DNA of 64,000 bases from Undibacterium paludis (lineage in GTDB: Bacteria; Pseudomonadota; Gammaproteobacteria; Burkholderiales; Burkholderiaceae_D), in contig NZ_JAKZHX010000007.1 in NCBI RefSeq assembly GCF_022568815.1, positions 248,001-312,000 on the forward strand, given 5' to 3'. Under the pieces are notes generated by a model, which had not been told where the DNA came from, did no database searches, and saw only the letters and a program-made list of their open reading frames with translations. The position numbers and the translations under genes were made by a program. Below, one piece after another: positions 52,389 through 61,200 of the stretch; position 1 is the stretch's first letter, and every line of letters starts with the position of its first letter.

Positions 52389-54086
52389 ATGCTGAAATCA
52401 CGTTCTGGCGGCCAGTTGATTGTGGATGCCCTGCAGGTCCACGGTGTCGATACCATCTTTGGTGTACCCGGCGAGAGTTACCTGCCCGTGCTGGACGCCC
52501 TGCATGACAGCCCCATACGCTTCATCATCAACCGCCAGGAAGGCGGCGCTGCCTTCATGGCTGACGCCTATGGCAAGATGACCGGCAAACCTGGTATCTG
52601 CTTTGTCACCCGCGGGCCGGGGGCCACCAATGCCTCCATCGGTGTACATACGGCTTACCAGGATTCAACGCCCATGATTTTGTTCATCGGCCAGGTAGGC
52701 AATGATTTTGTCGAGCGCGAAGCCTTTCAGGAAATAGACTACCGCCGCATGTTTGGCCAGATGGCAAAATGGGTAGCCCAGATAGACCGCGCTGACCGCG
52801 TGCCCGAGTACATTGCCCGCGCCTTCCAGGTAGCCACCAGTGGACGCCCTGGCCCGGTCGTGCTGGCCCTGCCGGAAGACATGCTGGCCCAGGTGGCCGA
52901 AGTGGCTGACACCCGTCATTACACACCAGTACAGGCGTCAGCCTCACCACAGCAACTGGCGCAACTGCGCAATATGCTGGCTGCATCGCAACGCCCTGTG
53001 CTCTTGCTCGGTGGCAGCGGCTGGGACAAGGCCGCCTGCCAGCACATCAGCGAATTTGCTACCAGTAACCACCTGCCAGTGGCTTGCGCCTTCCGCTTCC
53101 AGGATTTGATGGACAATGCCCATCCCAATTACGTAGGCGATGTGGGTATAGGCATCAACCCCAAACTGGCGCAAAGACTGAAAGATGCTGACCTGATTAT
53201 CGCCATAGGTCCACGCCTGGGTGAAATGACCACCAGCGGTTACAGCGTACTGGAAGCCCCCATCCCCAAACAAAAACTGATCCACATCCACAGCGATGCA
53301 CTGGAACTGGGCCGCGTCTACCAGGCTGACCTGATGATTAATAGCGGCATGAAGGAAATTGCCGAAGCCCTGGCCGAGATGGCAGGCCTGGATGCCGCCA
53401 CCAAGTGGAAGGCAACAGTCAGTGAAGCACGCGCCGACCTGTTGGCATGGCAAACCGAGCCAGCGATTTTCGCCAGGGAAAACGCCCCGCTGAACCTATG
53501 GCAAGTAGTACAGGACATCAAACGCCTGGCCCCCAAAGACACCATCATCACCAATGGCGCAGGTAATTATGCCACCTGGGCACATCGCTATTTCCCTTAC
53601 GGCGGTATGCGCACGCAGCTGGCCCCGACCTCTGGGGCTATGGGCTATAGCGTGCCGTCTGGTGTCGCTGCCAAAATCATCGACCCGCAACGCACCGTGA
53701 TCACCTTTGCCGGTGATGGCGAATACCTGATGAACGGCCAGGAACTGGCCACTGCCGTGCAATACAAGGCGGGTGTAGTCATCATTGTTTTCAATAACGG
53801 CATGTATGGCACCATACGCATGCATCAGGAAAGAGAGTTCCCGGCGCGCGTATCCGGTACAGAATTGCACAACCCTGATTTTGCCGCACTGGCCCGCGCC
53901 TTTGGCGGCAGTGGTGAAGCGGTCAACACGACGGCAGAATTCGCCCCTGCACTCGAGCGTGCACTGGCCTACAGCCGTCAGCACAATCTGCCCGCCCTGA
54001 TAGAACTACGTTACGATGGCAATCTGATTACGCCGGGTGCAACGCTGGAAAACTTGCGCAAGACAGCGCAGGACGCAGGCAAATAA
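52389..54086 (+). CDS. Thiamine-diphosphate enzyme of the acetolactate synthase-like family
   Basis: A 565-aa ThDP enzyme with the full three-domain plan: Pyr domain (FGVPGESYLPVLDALH, with the catalytic Glu in NRQEGGAAFMADAYGK), a central domain, and PP domain with GDGEYLMNGQELATAVQ. It is close to acetolactate synthase large subunits, but no regulatory subunit gene or branched-chain operon is nearby, so the substrate is unclear. The ATG at 52389 has no Shine-Dalgarno sequence and follows a TATCAT by eight bases, suggesting a very short or leaderless message. Confidence 0.85.
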   Translation: MLKSRSGGQLIVDALQVHGVDTIFGVPGESYLPVLDALHDSPIRFIINRQEGGAAFMADAYGKMTGKPGICFVTRGPGATNASIGVHTAYQDSTPMILFIGQVGNDFVEREAFQEIDYRRMFGQMAKWVAQIDRADRVPEYIARAFQVATSGRPGPVVLALPEDMLAQVAEVADTRHYTPVQASASPQQLAQLRNMLAASQRPVLLLGGSGWDKAACQHISEFATSNHLPVACAFRFQDLMDNAHPNYVGDVGIGINPKLAQRLKDADLIIAIGPRLGEMTTSGYSVLEAPIPKQKLIHIHSDALELGRVYQADLMINSGMKEIAEALAEMAGLDAATKWKATVSEARADLLAWQTEPAIFARENAPLNLWQVVQDIKRLAPKDTIITNGAGNYATWAHRYFPYGGMRTQLAPTSGAMGYSVPSGVAAKIIDPQRTVITFAGDGEYLMNGQELATAVQYKAGVVIIVFNNGMYGTIRMHQEREFPARVSGTELHNPDFAALARAFGGSGEAVNTTAEFAPALERALAYSRQHNLPALIELRYDGNLITPGATLENLRKTAQDAGK

Positions 54087-54215
54087 GGCCTGCACTTCCC
54101 TGAACCGGCTTTGGCCTACCCAGAGCCGGTTTGCGCAGCAACAAGCAAGGCAGCATTCCCACAATCCATAAATTAAGGCACACTCCCGTTATTACCTTCC
54201 TGGGAAGCTGCCTAC

Positions 54216-55403
54216 ATGAGCAAACCTCCACTGCCCAAAAGTATCTGGATACTCGGCTTTGTCAGCATGCTCATGGACATTTCCTCTGAAATGATACATA
54301 GCCTGCTGCCCATGTTCATGGTCGGCACACTGGGCATCAGCGTATTTGCTGTTGGCCTGATCGATGGTATCGCCGAATCAACTACCCTGATCGTCAAGGT
54401 ATTTTCAGGCGCGCTGAGCGACCGCCTCGGCAAACGCAAGGCCCTGGCGGTGTTTGGCTATGGCATGAGTGCCTTCACCAAACCCCTGTTTGCCATCGCG
54501 CAAGGCATGGGCACGCTGTTGACAGCACGTATGATGGACAGGATAGGCAAAGGCATACGCGGTGCACCACGTGACGCCCTGATCACCGACATTACCCCGG
54601 CAGAGATACGCGGTGCGGCTTTCGGTTTGCGGCAATCGCTCGATACCATCGGTGCGGTGGTTGGCCCCTTGCTGGCTACCGCACTGATGCTGCTATGGAT
54701 GAATGACTACAGGCGCATCTTCTGGCTGGCCGTCATCCCCGGTCTGGCTGCCATGGTCTTGCTCTTCGTCGGCGTGAAGGAGCCGGACAACAAAACTGCA
54801 CTGAGACCAGGCAACCCCATCAGCATGCACAATCTGCGCCGCATGGGCGCGGCTTACTGGTGGGTGGTGGCACTGGGCAGCATATTTACCCTGGCCCGCT
54901 TCAGCGAAGCGTTTTTGATACTGCGCGCCCAACAAATGCAGATACCCGTGGCTTATGTCCCCCTCATCATGGTCGCCATGAATCTGGTGTATGCGGCAAC
55001 AGCCTACCCTTTCGGCAAATTGTCTGACCGGGTATCACACCCTCAGTTGCTGGCCTGGGGCTTGCTGGTGCTGGTGGCATCAGATGTGGTACTCGGCTAT
55101 AGCCAGCACTGGTATGGGCTGGCAACTGGCATCGCCTTATGGGGCATACACATGGGCATGACCCAGGGCTTATTATCCAGCATGGTCGCCGCCAGCGCCC
55201 CGGCTGATTTACGGGGCACGGCCTTTGGCTTTTTCAATCTCGCCAGTGGCGTCAGCCTGTTACTGGCAAGTCTTGTTGCCGGACTGCTATGGGAGAAATT
55301 TGGATCTGCATTTACTTTTTATGCAGGTGCCATTTTCGCGTGCATCAGCTTGCTGGGACTTATAGTGCATTCATCGACCAGAAAACAAAAAGTACTGCCT
55401 TAG
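54216..55403 (+). CDS. MFS transporter
   Basis: A 395-aa major-facilitator protein with about 12 hydrophobic segments and the family loop motif (GALSDRLGKRKALAVFGYG) after the second, plus GKGIRGAPRDALI. GGGAAG lies ahead of the ATG. Substrate is unknown. It lies 129 bp past the ThDP gene and its end overlaps the convergent DUF1624 gene by four bases. Confidence 0.85.
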   Translation: MSKPPLPKSIWILGFVSMLMDISSEMIHSLLPMFMVGTLGISVFAVGLIDGIAESTTLIVKVFSGALSDRLGKRKALAVFGYGMSAFTKPLFAIAQGMGTLLTARMMDRIGKGIRGAPRDALITDITPAEIRGAAFGLRQSLDTIGAVVGPLLATALMLLWMNDYRRIFWLAVIPGLAAMVLLFVGVKEPDNKTALRPGNPISMHNLRRMGAAYWWVVALGSIFTLARFSEAFLILRAQQMQIPVAYVPLIMVAMNLVYAATAYPFGKLSDRVSHPQLLAWGLLVLVASDVVLGYSQHWYGLATGIALWGIHMGMTQGLLSSMVAASAPADLRGTAFGFFNLASGVSLLLASLVAGLLWEKFGSAFTFYAGAIFACISLLGLIVHSSTRKQKVLP

Positions 55404-56530
55404 GTCGTGCCTGGTGTAGTCACTGCTTGCCGTTTGCGCGCCAACCACAGTTTGGTCAGTCCCCACATCAAAGCCAAAGCAAACAACCAGGCAAGATAGC
55501 AAACCACTAGTGAAGCCTCATACGCTGGTGTCGCCTCGGGCTTGCGGAAATCAACGATCTGACCGTAACGCAACTCCATATAAATCCAGCCCAGCGCATG
55601 GATGAGTGCAATATGCACCAGATAAAAGAACATCGGTGTCTTGCCAAACAGCATCAGTAGCGGCAGAGGTTTTTGCACATATTTATCCATCAGGGCCAGC
55701 GCGCCCAGACCGATACTGAGGGTAACGCAAAGGTATAACAAGGAAGGCGGATATTTATGCACCTTGATGAAAGACATCAAGTCATAGAACCAGCCTTTGC
55801 CCTGTGCTGACCAGAAATCAGGGTCTCCATAATAATTGCCGCTGCGCAAAATCACGAAACTCACAAACAAAGCAGCCGCTGCCGAGAACAGAAAACGCTG
55901 GCGCTTGTCAGCCTCCCACAACATCACCGGCCCCAGCACATAACCGGCGGCCATCAAACCTATCCAGGGCATGAGCGGATAGGCAAAGACGATGCCCAGA
56001 TGATCAGTCAGAGGATAAAAGCCACCCTGGTGCCAGGCCATGAACAAGACATGGTTGCCTTTGGCATGCATGCCATCGAGCAGGTTATGCGGCAATATTA
56101 AGGCAGCGGCGACCAGGGCAATCGCCCAGCGCGGCAACCAGATCAGCACACCCAGCGCCATCATCGCCATGCCTATCGCCCAGATGACTTGCAGAATAAA
56201 GACATTGAAATCAAATTGCCAACTGAAGCTGACCCAGGTCCATTCCAGCAAAACCAGCAAGGCACCACGGCTTAACAGATAGCGTGTCATGTCTTTTTTA
56301 TCTCGCTGCTGCGATCGCAAAAAAGCCGACATGCCAGCCAGGGTGACAAAAATGGGAGCGCATAAATGGGTAATCCAGCGCGTCCAGAACCAGCCTGGCG
56401 AACCTTGTTGCAAATCCAGAGGATCGAATGGAGTGACAGCAAAAAAGTCGCGGGTATGATCAAGTGCCATCAGCACGATGACCAGGCCACGCAAAAGGTC
56501 TATTGCCTGTAACCGGTTTTGCCGCATCAT
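55400..56530 (-). CDS. DUF1624/heparan-acetyltransferase-like membrane protein
   Basis: A 376-aa polytopic membrane protein (about ten hydrophobic segments) of the DUF1624 group. The N-terminal signature RLQAIDLLRGLVIVLMALDHTRDFF is clear and marks a putative acyltransferase with histidines in the first helix. Function in bacteria is unknown. The tandem ATGs at 56530/56527 follow GAGGGA; upstream codons are not family-like. Confidence 0.75.
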   Translation of the reverse strand: MMRQNRLQAIDLLRGLVIVLMALDHTRDFFAVTPFDPLDLQQGSPGWFWTRWITHLCAPIFVTLAGMSAFLRSQQRDKKDMTRYLLSRGALLVLLEWTWVSFSWQFDFNVFILQVIWAIGMAMMALGVLIWLPRWAIALVAAALILPHNLLDGMHAKGNHVLFMAWHQGGFYPLTDHLGIVFAYPLMPWIGLMAAGYVLGPVMLWEADKRQRFLFSAAAALFVSFVILRSGNYYGDPDFWSAQGKGWFYDLMSFIKVHKYPPSLLYLCVTLSIGLGALALMDKYVQKPLPLLMLFGKTPMFFYLVHIALIHALGWIYMELRYGQIVDFRKPEATPAYEASLVVCYLAWLFALALMWGLTKLWLARKRQAVTTPGTT

Positions 56531-56633
56531 GGTTTGTCCCTCATCTGCGATCAGGCGCAGTGTTGTATTTTTATATGCAGCAATTCTATCCAGCAGTAGC
56601 GGCCAGCAGCAAATTATTTCCAATCGGCGAAAG

Positions 56634-56664
56634 AAAAAAACGCCCATTTGTTGCCAAATGAGCG
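56634..56664 (-). terminator. Terminator of the rtcB1 transcript
   Basis: CGCCCATTTG and CAAATGAGCG form a 10-bp stem with one mismatch (loop TTGC), followed by seven Ts on the minus strand, 45 bp past the small basic gene. Confidence 0.88.
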
Positions 56665-56708
56665 CCCTGATTTAAATAAACTCAACCAAGTTAAAACAAA
56701 CTGGCTGC

Positions 56709-56876
56709 TTACTCTTCTTCCTTCAGCCGCCCGCTCTTGAGTTGTTGCAGGCGCTGTTTCTCCTGCCTGCGTTCGGTACGCTTGGGATTGAGTGCACCAT
56801 GGACACCGGCATTACGCTGTTTTGCAGCAACCGCCAGCGGATTGCGTGGTTTGGGTAATTTGACCGTGATCTTCAT
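56709..56876 (-). CDS. Small basic protein encoded directly after rtcB1
   Basis: A 55-aa highly basic protein starting MKITVKLPKPRNPLAVAAKQ, with the segment RNAGVHGALNPKRTERRQEK, shorter than most annotators report. Its ATG lies ten bases after the rtcB1 stop and its transcript ends at the terminator at 56634, so it is the second gene of that message. The KPRNP...RNAGVH segment resembles small basic proteins I have seen near rtcB in betaproteobacteria. I cannot name a function; RNA binding is suggested only by charge. Confidence 0.65.
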   Translation of the reverse strand: MKITVKLPKPRNPLAVAAKQRNAGVHGALNPKRTERRQEKQRLQQLKSGRLKEEE

Positions 56877-56886
56877 GACGTATCCC

Positions 56887-58095
56887 CTATCCTTTTATAC
56901 AAACTACCTGCCGCAGGGTATGCACGATCTCAACCAGGTCATGCTGATGCGCCATGACTGCATCGATATCCTTATACGCTGCCGGTATCTCATCAACGAC
57001 TCCCTTGTCCTTGCGACATTCTATACCTTCAGTCTGTGCGGCCAGATCATCAGCGTTAAAGGTGTCCCTGGCCTCACCACGGCTCATCCTGCGCCCCGCC
57101 CCATGCGAACATGAACAGAAAGATTCAGGATTACCCTTGCCCCTGACGATATAACTACGCGCCCCCATGCTGCCTGGAATAATCCCCATTTCACCCAAGC
57201 GGGCAGAAATTGCCCCCTTACGGGTAACGAAGAGATTTTCATTATGATGCGTTTCTTTCGACACATAATTGTGATGACAATTGATGGCTTCACCATCAAG
57301 CTTGAAGCTGGTGACTTCTCTCGCCAGCACTTCCAGTGCCCTGCGCATCATTTCGCTGCGGTTAGCCAGCGCATAGTCCTGCGCCCACTGTACTGCCTCG
57401 ACATAGTCATCAAACAATTCCGAGCCCTCAGTGAAATAAGACAAGTCCTTGTCCGGCAAATGTATCTGATGCCGCCACATTTCCTTGCGGGCAGCCCAGA
57501 TAAAATGCCGTCCTATGACATTGCCCACGCCACGCGAACCAGAATGCAGCATGATCCAGACACGCTGCTCTTCATCAATACACACTTCAATAAAATGATT
57601 GCCACCACCGAGCGTACCCAACTGGCATATCCAGGTCTGGTAAAACTTCGGCAGCATTTTCATGATGTTCTTGTGCTTGGCAACGATCTTGTCCAATCTG
57701 TCATTCAGAGGCTTGCCTACCCTGACCAGGGCGGACCCGCGCATCCTGTTCCAGGCATGCTGGCGAAAACCGACAGGTATCTCAGCTTCGAGAGCACTGC
57801 GCAATTTCGCCAGATTGTCCGGTAACTGGCTGGCCGTCAAGGTCGTGCGCACGGCATTCATGCCACAACCTATATCGACCCCAACCGCACCCGGGATGAT
57901 GGCAGCGCGTGTAGGTATCACACTACCTACCGTGGCCCCCACACCCGCATGCACATCAGGCATGGCAGCGACGTGAGGATGGACGATGTTTAAATTAGCG
58001 ATATTGAGCAACTGCTGTATCGCAGTGTGATCAACATCATCGGTAAATATATGCACAGGCACTTTAGCCTTGTGCAAACTTTGAGCTATAGGCAT
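56887..58095 (-). CDS. rtcB: RNA-splicing ligase RtcB (first copy)
   Basis: GTP- and Mn-dependent ligase that joins 2',3'-cyclic-phosphate or 3'-phosphate ends to 5'-OH ends, repairing cleaved tRNA and rRNA. The 402-aa product has the metal site VGVDIGCGMNAV (D74, C77), further ligands in CHHNYVSKE and LHSGSRGVGN, and the guanylylated histidine in SCSHGAGR. It is full length with intact catalytic residues. Upstream on its message are the Asn-rich mini-ORF and tandem hairpins at 58301-58430, with a 205-nt leader beyond them in which I see nothing. It is a clear paralogue of the copy at 63070. Confidence 0.96.
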   Translation of the reverse strand: MPIAQSLHKAKVPVHIFTDDVDHTAIQQLLNIANLNIVHPHVAAMPDVHAGVGATVGSVIPTRAAIIPGAVGVDIGCGMNAVRTTLTASQLPDNLAKLRSALEAEIPVGFRQHAWNRMRGSALVRVGKPLNDRLDKIVAKHKNIMKMLPKFYQTWICQLGTLGGGNHFIEVCIDEEQRVWIMLHSGSRGVGNVIGRHFIWAARKEMWRHQIHLPDKDLSYFTEGSELFDDYVEAVQWAQDYALANRSEMMRRALEVLAREVTSFKLDGEAINCHHNYVSKETHHNENLFVTRKGAISARLGEMGIIPGSMGARSYIVRGKGNPESFCSCSHGAGRRMSRGEARDTFNADDLAAQTEGIECRKDKGVVDEIPAAYKDIDAVMAHQHDLVEIVHTLRQVVCIKG

Positions 58096-58300
58096 ACAAT
58101 TTTCCTTCTTGTAGTGCCGGTGTTTTTCCAGTCAGTTGCGCACATCACAGCAGCAAATGAAGCTGTAGTAACGATGCATGTCTGTCTGCTTTTTCTTCAC
58201 CAATCAGGCTGCGCATTTTTTGGCGAACACCATCCCTGCTTGCATGGCGCAAGGCTATGCAAGTTCTGGCGTTCCAACAAAATCAGCGTTTTGAAAAGTA

Positions 58301-58374
58301 AAAACCCCGACGAGTTTCCTCACCGGGGTTTTCAAAAAACGACCGGCTCGGGTTGGCTGTGCCTTAACCCCGAG
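58301..58374 (-). promoter_or_regulatory. Tandem hairpins, second terminator-like, upstream of rtcB1
   Basis: Hairpin 1 pairs GCTCGGGGTT with AACCCGAGC (58374-58346). Hairpin 2 pairs AAAACCCCG with CGGGGTTTT (58332-58301) and is followed by TACTTTT. The first arm of hairpin 1 can also pair with the first arm of hairpin 2 (GGGGTT with AACCCC), so the two are alternatives, as in attenuators. Confidence 0.6.
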
Positions 58375-58388
58375 CGTCGCGCACGGAG

Positions 58389-58430
58389 CTAAGTATTTTC
58401 TTGATTATTATTAGCCGTATTCCGTGGCAT
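58389..58430 (-). CDS. 13-codon Asn-rich leader-peptide-like ORF
   Basis: ATG at 58430 encodes MPRNTANNNQENT: five of 13 residues are Asn, three in a row. AAAGGA lies six bases before the ATG, an unusually good site, and the stop lies 14 bases before the tandem hairpins. This is the form of an attenuator leader peptide, but the hairpin arms do not overlap the Asn codons as in trp-type attenuation. It may instead regulate transcription by another route or be a dispersed element. Confidence 0.5.
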   Translation of the reverse strand: MPRNTANNNQENT

Positions 58431-58531
58431 GGCCGTTCCTTTCTTGAATTGGGTGTTGATAAAAAAATCGGAAAAATCTGAAAAATCGAATTGCGGTGAA
58501 TAATTAATTTACTGCATATCGAAGAGACTCG

Positions 58532-58561
58532 ATTCTGCACGAGAATAAATTACTGTGTCAA
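58532..58561 (-). promoter_or_regulatory. Possible promoter of the rtcB1 leader
   Basis: A perfect -35 TTGACA (58561-58556) with weak CAGAAT (58537-58532) at 18 bp on the minus strand, placing a start about 95 nt ahead of the mini-ORF. The rest of 58096-58662 shows no gene. Confidence 0.4.
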
Positions 58562-58662
58562 CAAAATTATTCTTCCAGTTTTATATTTTTTGAGTACATC
58601 TCAAAAGACAGGGCTAAAACCAACTGCGGTTAAGTTGCAGCAGTTTCAATTGGCCTTACAGA

Positions 58663-61071
58663 TCATGCCAAATTTTTGAGTAACCAATGCTCATTACTTG
58701 ACCATCCCAGGAAACGCTTTGCCCCGGTATGTAAACAAATTTCTTCGTTAAGTTCCCGCCCCTCGGCAAGCAAGTGCAGACCAAGCATTGCTGGCATAAA
58801 CGCTTTCAGCAGCATCGCATCTTGCTTACGAATATGCTCATTTGCCCATGAAGAAAATTGTGACTGATCGCTGATATCAGATAAAGATAAGAAAAACAGC
58901 ATCTGCCTCCATGCATAAGCAGCGTTCTTTATCTTGATCAATTTGGAATGTCTGTCTGTCGTCTTGACACCCAAACGCTGACATACCCAGGAAAAACACT
59001 GCTGCGCCAGCACGAAAGCCTGTTTTTTGAATTCTGCATCAATACCAATCTGCAAACACAGGCTTGCGAGGTTTTGCGTTGTCAATATTTGCTGTTGCTC
59101 TATGATCATGCCATTGGCTGCGACACTCCGGCCATAGCTCACCCCAGCCATGGCCTCGCATAGTTCAGCAAATACGTCGCGTTGTGCCACAAATACTCTT
59201 TTTCTTCTTGCAGGCAGTGCTTCCTGGTTGGAAATCTCCATTACATCAGCGTAGTTGATGCCATAATATCTGGCATAAGCACTGCCTTGCAAAAGACCTC
59301 CTGCCAGCTTTGCCGCCTGCAAAAACTTGCCAGAAAACCTGCCCATAAAAATATCGGATGCCACCTCTTCAACCAGAGGAATGTCCAGTCCAGCAAGCCT
59401 GGCCAGAGCCTTAAATTCTTGTAAAAGCTTGTTGGGGACAATCACATGAGGGAAAGCATTGAAATTCAGGCGCGCCATTTCTGCCAAGGCTTGCCCAGCG
59501 ACGAATCTGTCATTAGCCCGGACTTTCTGCAAACCTGTAAGCGTTTTTATCCAGGGCAATTCATCGAACTGTACCTGTTTTTCCAGGTTGAGCAACAATA
59601 AAGAACGACGCCGCCTGAAAGCAATATACGCAGCAGAAAGCAAACCTTGAGATTCCTGATCAGCACTACCTGCAGAGATCATGTCTGCCGTTAACTGCGA
59701 CAACACTCTGGCCAGCACTTCTCCCGATCCTATGATGCGATGTTGAATGAGCGTGGGTACATTTGCTTCCAGGGCATAGTTAATTTTCCGACGCAAACAA
59801 AATGGGAAGCCAACTTCCGCAGCGATTCCCCATTGATTAGCTTCTGCGGCAGAAACCGGGGACAATACCTGTTCCACATTTGCGATGCCACCTGTTGCTG
59901 GAAAGGCTTGCAGACGCTCGCACAATAATTTGGCAAGCACATCAAATGCTGGTGACCTTACCTGCAACTCTTGAGCTGCGCGCACTTGTCTGTGCTGAAG
60001 TGACCCTGGAGCGCCACGCTTGGTGATGTACCTGGCCAGCAACAAGCGTATGCGGCCGACATCACGACCAACTAAAGACTCAGGCGCAGCGCAACACTTT
60101 TCCAGATAATGCCGTAACTGGTAGAAACTATCATCTTTGCGATCAGGCCAGGTGCTTGACCTGTGCGACTTGCGTTTTTCCACCAGATTACGCAGTAACT
60201 CACTAGCGCGTTTATACCAGGTTTCCGGGAAGTGCTGACATGGCCAACCACCCGCAATATTAAAGCTGCCTGTATGCTTATTTATCCAGGAACCATCCTC
60301 ATCAATTTGTATGAATGGCATGTCGCCCTCTACTGTTTCCAGAAAGAGTTTAACCATGTCGTCATAAACAGGACGCCAGATAGCAATGGTTTCTTTTTGA
60401 ACCATCAATGCCTGGTTAGGCTGAATCGAAAGCAGTTTTTCTTTTGTTATTGCTACATCCTGCACACAAACATTACCCTGGACTCGACCTGCCTGCTGCT
60501 TGAACTCAGGATAAAAACGCAAACGAGAAAACCAGGGTGTAATCACATCAAGTAACTCAATCGCCTGCTCCACATATCCATGCTGAATCAACCAGGCTAC
60601 GACAGGAAGTGCTGCTTCTTCTGGCGTGTCCATTGTATATGACCCAGCATACATTGCGCCCAGCAAGCGGGACATACCCTGCTCGGAAAGAAAGTAATTG
60701 TTCAATGCGCTTCTAGCATCACCAACGCTGTCGGCGGCTGCATCAGCGACTTCAGTCAGCAAAAGCTTCTCAAATTCATGCAAGGCTCCGGCTGCTTTGA
60801 ATTCACCCGTTGCAAATCCACCTGTAATGACATCCAGGGTCACCCAGGCCGGGACCTCGGCAAGAGGCGTTCTGCTGCCCGCGCTAAATACACCATCGAG
60901 TGTATTGCGTATCACCGATTTCCATTTTTCTGTTTTTTTGTTTGCGTTTTCACGCACGGCGGCATCGGCATGTGTTTGGCCGGCCCATGCTGCTTTAGCC
61001 ATCTGGAATTCGGCATAGCCATGAACGTTGACTAGCATCAGGCCTATCTCTCTTTTTTGAATGTCGTCCAT
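58663..61071 (-). CDS. Large protein of unknown family in the RNA-repair cluster
   Basis: I do not recognise this 802-aa protein. It is soluble (no signal peptide or transmembrane helix), mostly helical by eye, with scattered cysteines and histidines but no clear nuclease, kinase, ligase or VWA motif. Segments worth searching are LNNYFLSEQGMSRLLGAMYA, GGWPCQHFPETWYKRASELL, RRKINYALEANVPTLIQHRI and RRKRVFVAQRDVFAELCEAM. The frame is open to a GTG at 61092, but only four bases separate that codon from the tRNA-like RNA, so the ATG at 61071 is preferred. It lies between the tRNA-like element and rtcB1, and its message probably includes that RNA, so a role in RNA handling is inferred from context only. 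Confidence 0.55.
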   Translation of the reverse strand: MDDIQKREIGLMLVNVHGYAEFQMAKAAWAGQTHADAAVRENANKKTEKWKSVIRNTLDGVFSAGSRTPLAEVPAWVTLDVITGGFATGEFKAAGALHEFEKLLLTEVADAAADSVGDARSALNNYFLSEQGMSRLLGAMYAGSYTMDTPEEAALPVVAWLIQHGYVEQAIELLDVITPWFSRLRFYPEFKQQAGRVQGNVCVQDVAITKEKLLSIQPNQALMVQKETIAIWRPVYDDMVKLFLETVEGDMPFIQIDEDGSWINKHTGSFNIAGGWPCQHFPETWYKRASELLRNLVEKRKSHRSSTWPDRKDDSFYQLRHYLEKCCAAPESLVGRDVGRIRLLLARYITKRGAPGSLQHRQVRAAQELQVRSPAFDVLAKLLCERLQAFPATGGIANVEQVLSPVSAAEANQWGIAAEVGFPFCLRRKINYALEANVPTLIQHRIIGSGEVLARVLSQLTADMISAGSADQESQGLLSAAYIAFRRRRSLLLLNLEKQVQFDELPWIKTLTGLQKVRANDRFVAGQALAEMARLNFNAFPHVIVPNKLLQEFKALARLAGLDIPLVEEVASDIFMGRFSGKFLQAAKLAGGLLQGSAYARYYGINYADVMEISNQEALPARRKRVFVAQRDVFAELCEAMAGVSYGRSVAANGMIIEQQQILTTQNLASLCLQIGIDAEFKKQAFVLAQQCFSWVCQRLGVKTTDRHSKLIKIKNAAYAWRQMLFFLSLSDISDQSQFSSWANEHIRKQDAMLLKAFMPAMLGLHLLAEGRELNEEICLHTGAKRFLGWSSNEHWLLKNLA

Positions 61072-61096
61072 GGTCTCGACTGGTTGTATCACGGGG

Positions 61097-61167
61097 TCCG
61101 GAGGCTGGATTTGAACCAGCGCCCTCTCGGTAACAAGCCGAGCATTCCACCACAGAACTTCTCCGGA
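61097..61167 (-). ncRNA. tRNA-like RNA upstream of the 802-aa gene
   Basis: A full 71-nt cloverleaf on the minus strand: acceptor stem of 7 bp (TCCGGAG/CTCCGGA), D arm GTTC-TGTGGTG-GAAT, anticodon arm CTCGG-CTTGTTA-CCGAG, 5-nt variable loop and a canonical T arm GCTGG-TTCAAAT-CCAGC. Deviations from a working tRNA are A instead of T8, T at position 37 and CCCC in place of CCA at the 3' end. The loop reads TGT as anticodon (Thr), or GTT with one extra base. It ends 26 nt before the ATG of the following gene, so it could be cut from its message or act in cis. Confidence 0.72.
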
Positions 61168-61178
61168 TCAGTCAGGCA

Positions 61179-61200
61179 TGCCAGCAATAAAATGCTGGCA
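61179..61200 (-). other. Hairpin ahead of the tRNA-like RNA
   Basis: TGCCAGCA and TGCTGGCA form an 8-bp perfect stem with a 6-nt loop, 12 nt upstream of the tRNA-like 5' end. It has no U tract, so may be a processing signal. The bases from 61201 to 61405 show nothing clear. Confidence 0.55.

Noticed and set aside
58027..58392. 121-codon plus-strand ORF over the rtcB1 leader
   Set aside because: Runs through rtcB1 and both hairpins on the opposite strand; no start signal.
58301..58430. Classic trp-type attenuator for asparagine
   Set aside because: Asn codons do not lie within a hairpin arm, so only a weaker form of the claim is kept among the findings.
61097..61167. Ordinary tRNA-Thr (TGT)
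   Set aside because: T8 and the CCA end are missing, position 37 is T, and the place is directly before a coding sequence, so a tRNA-like RNA is the safer call.
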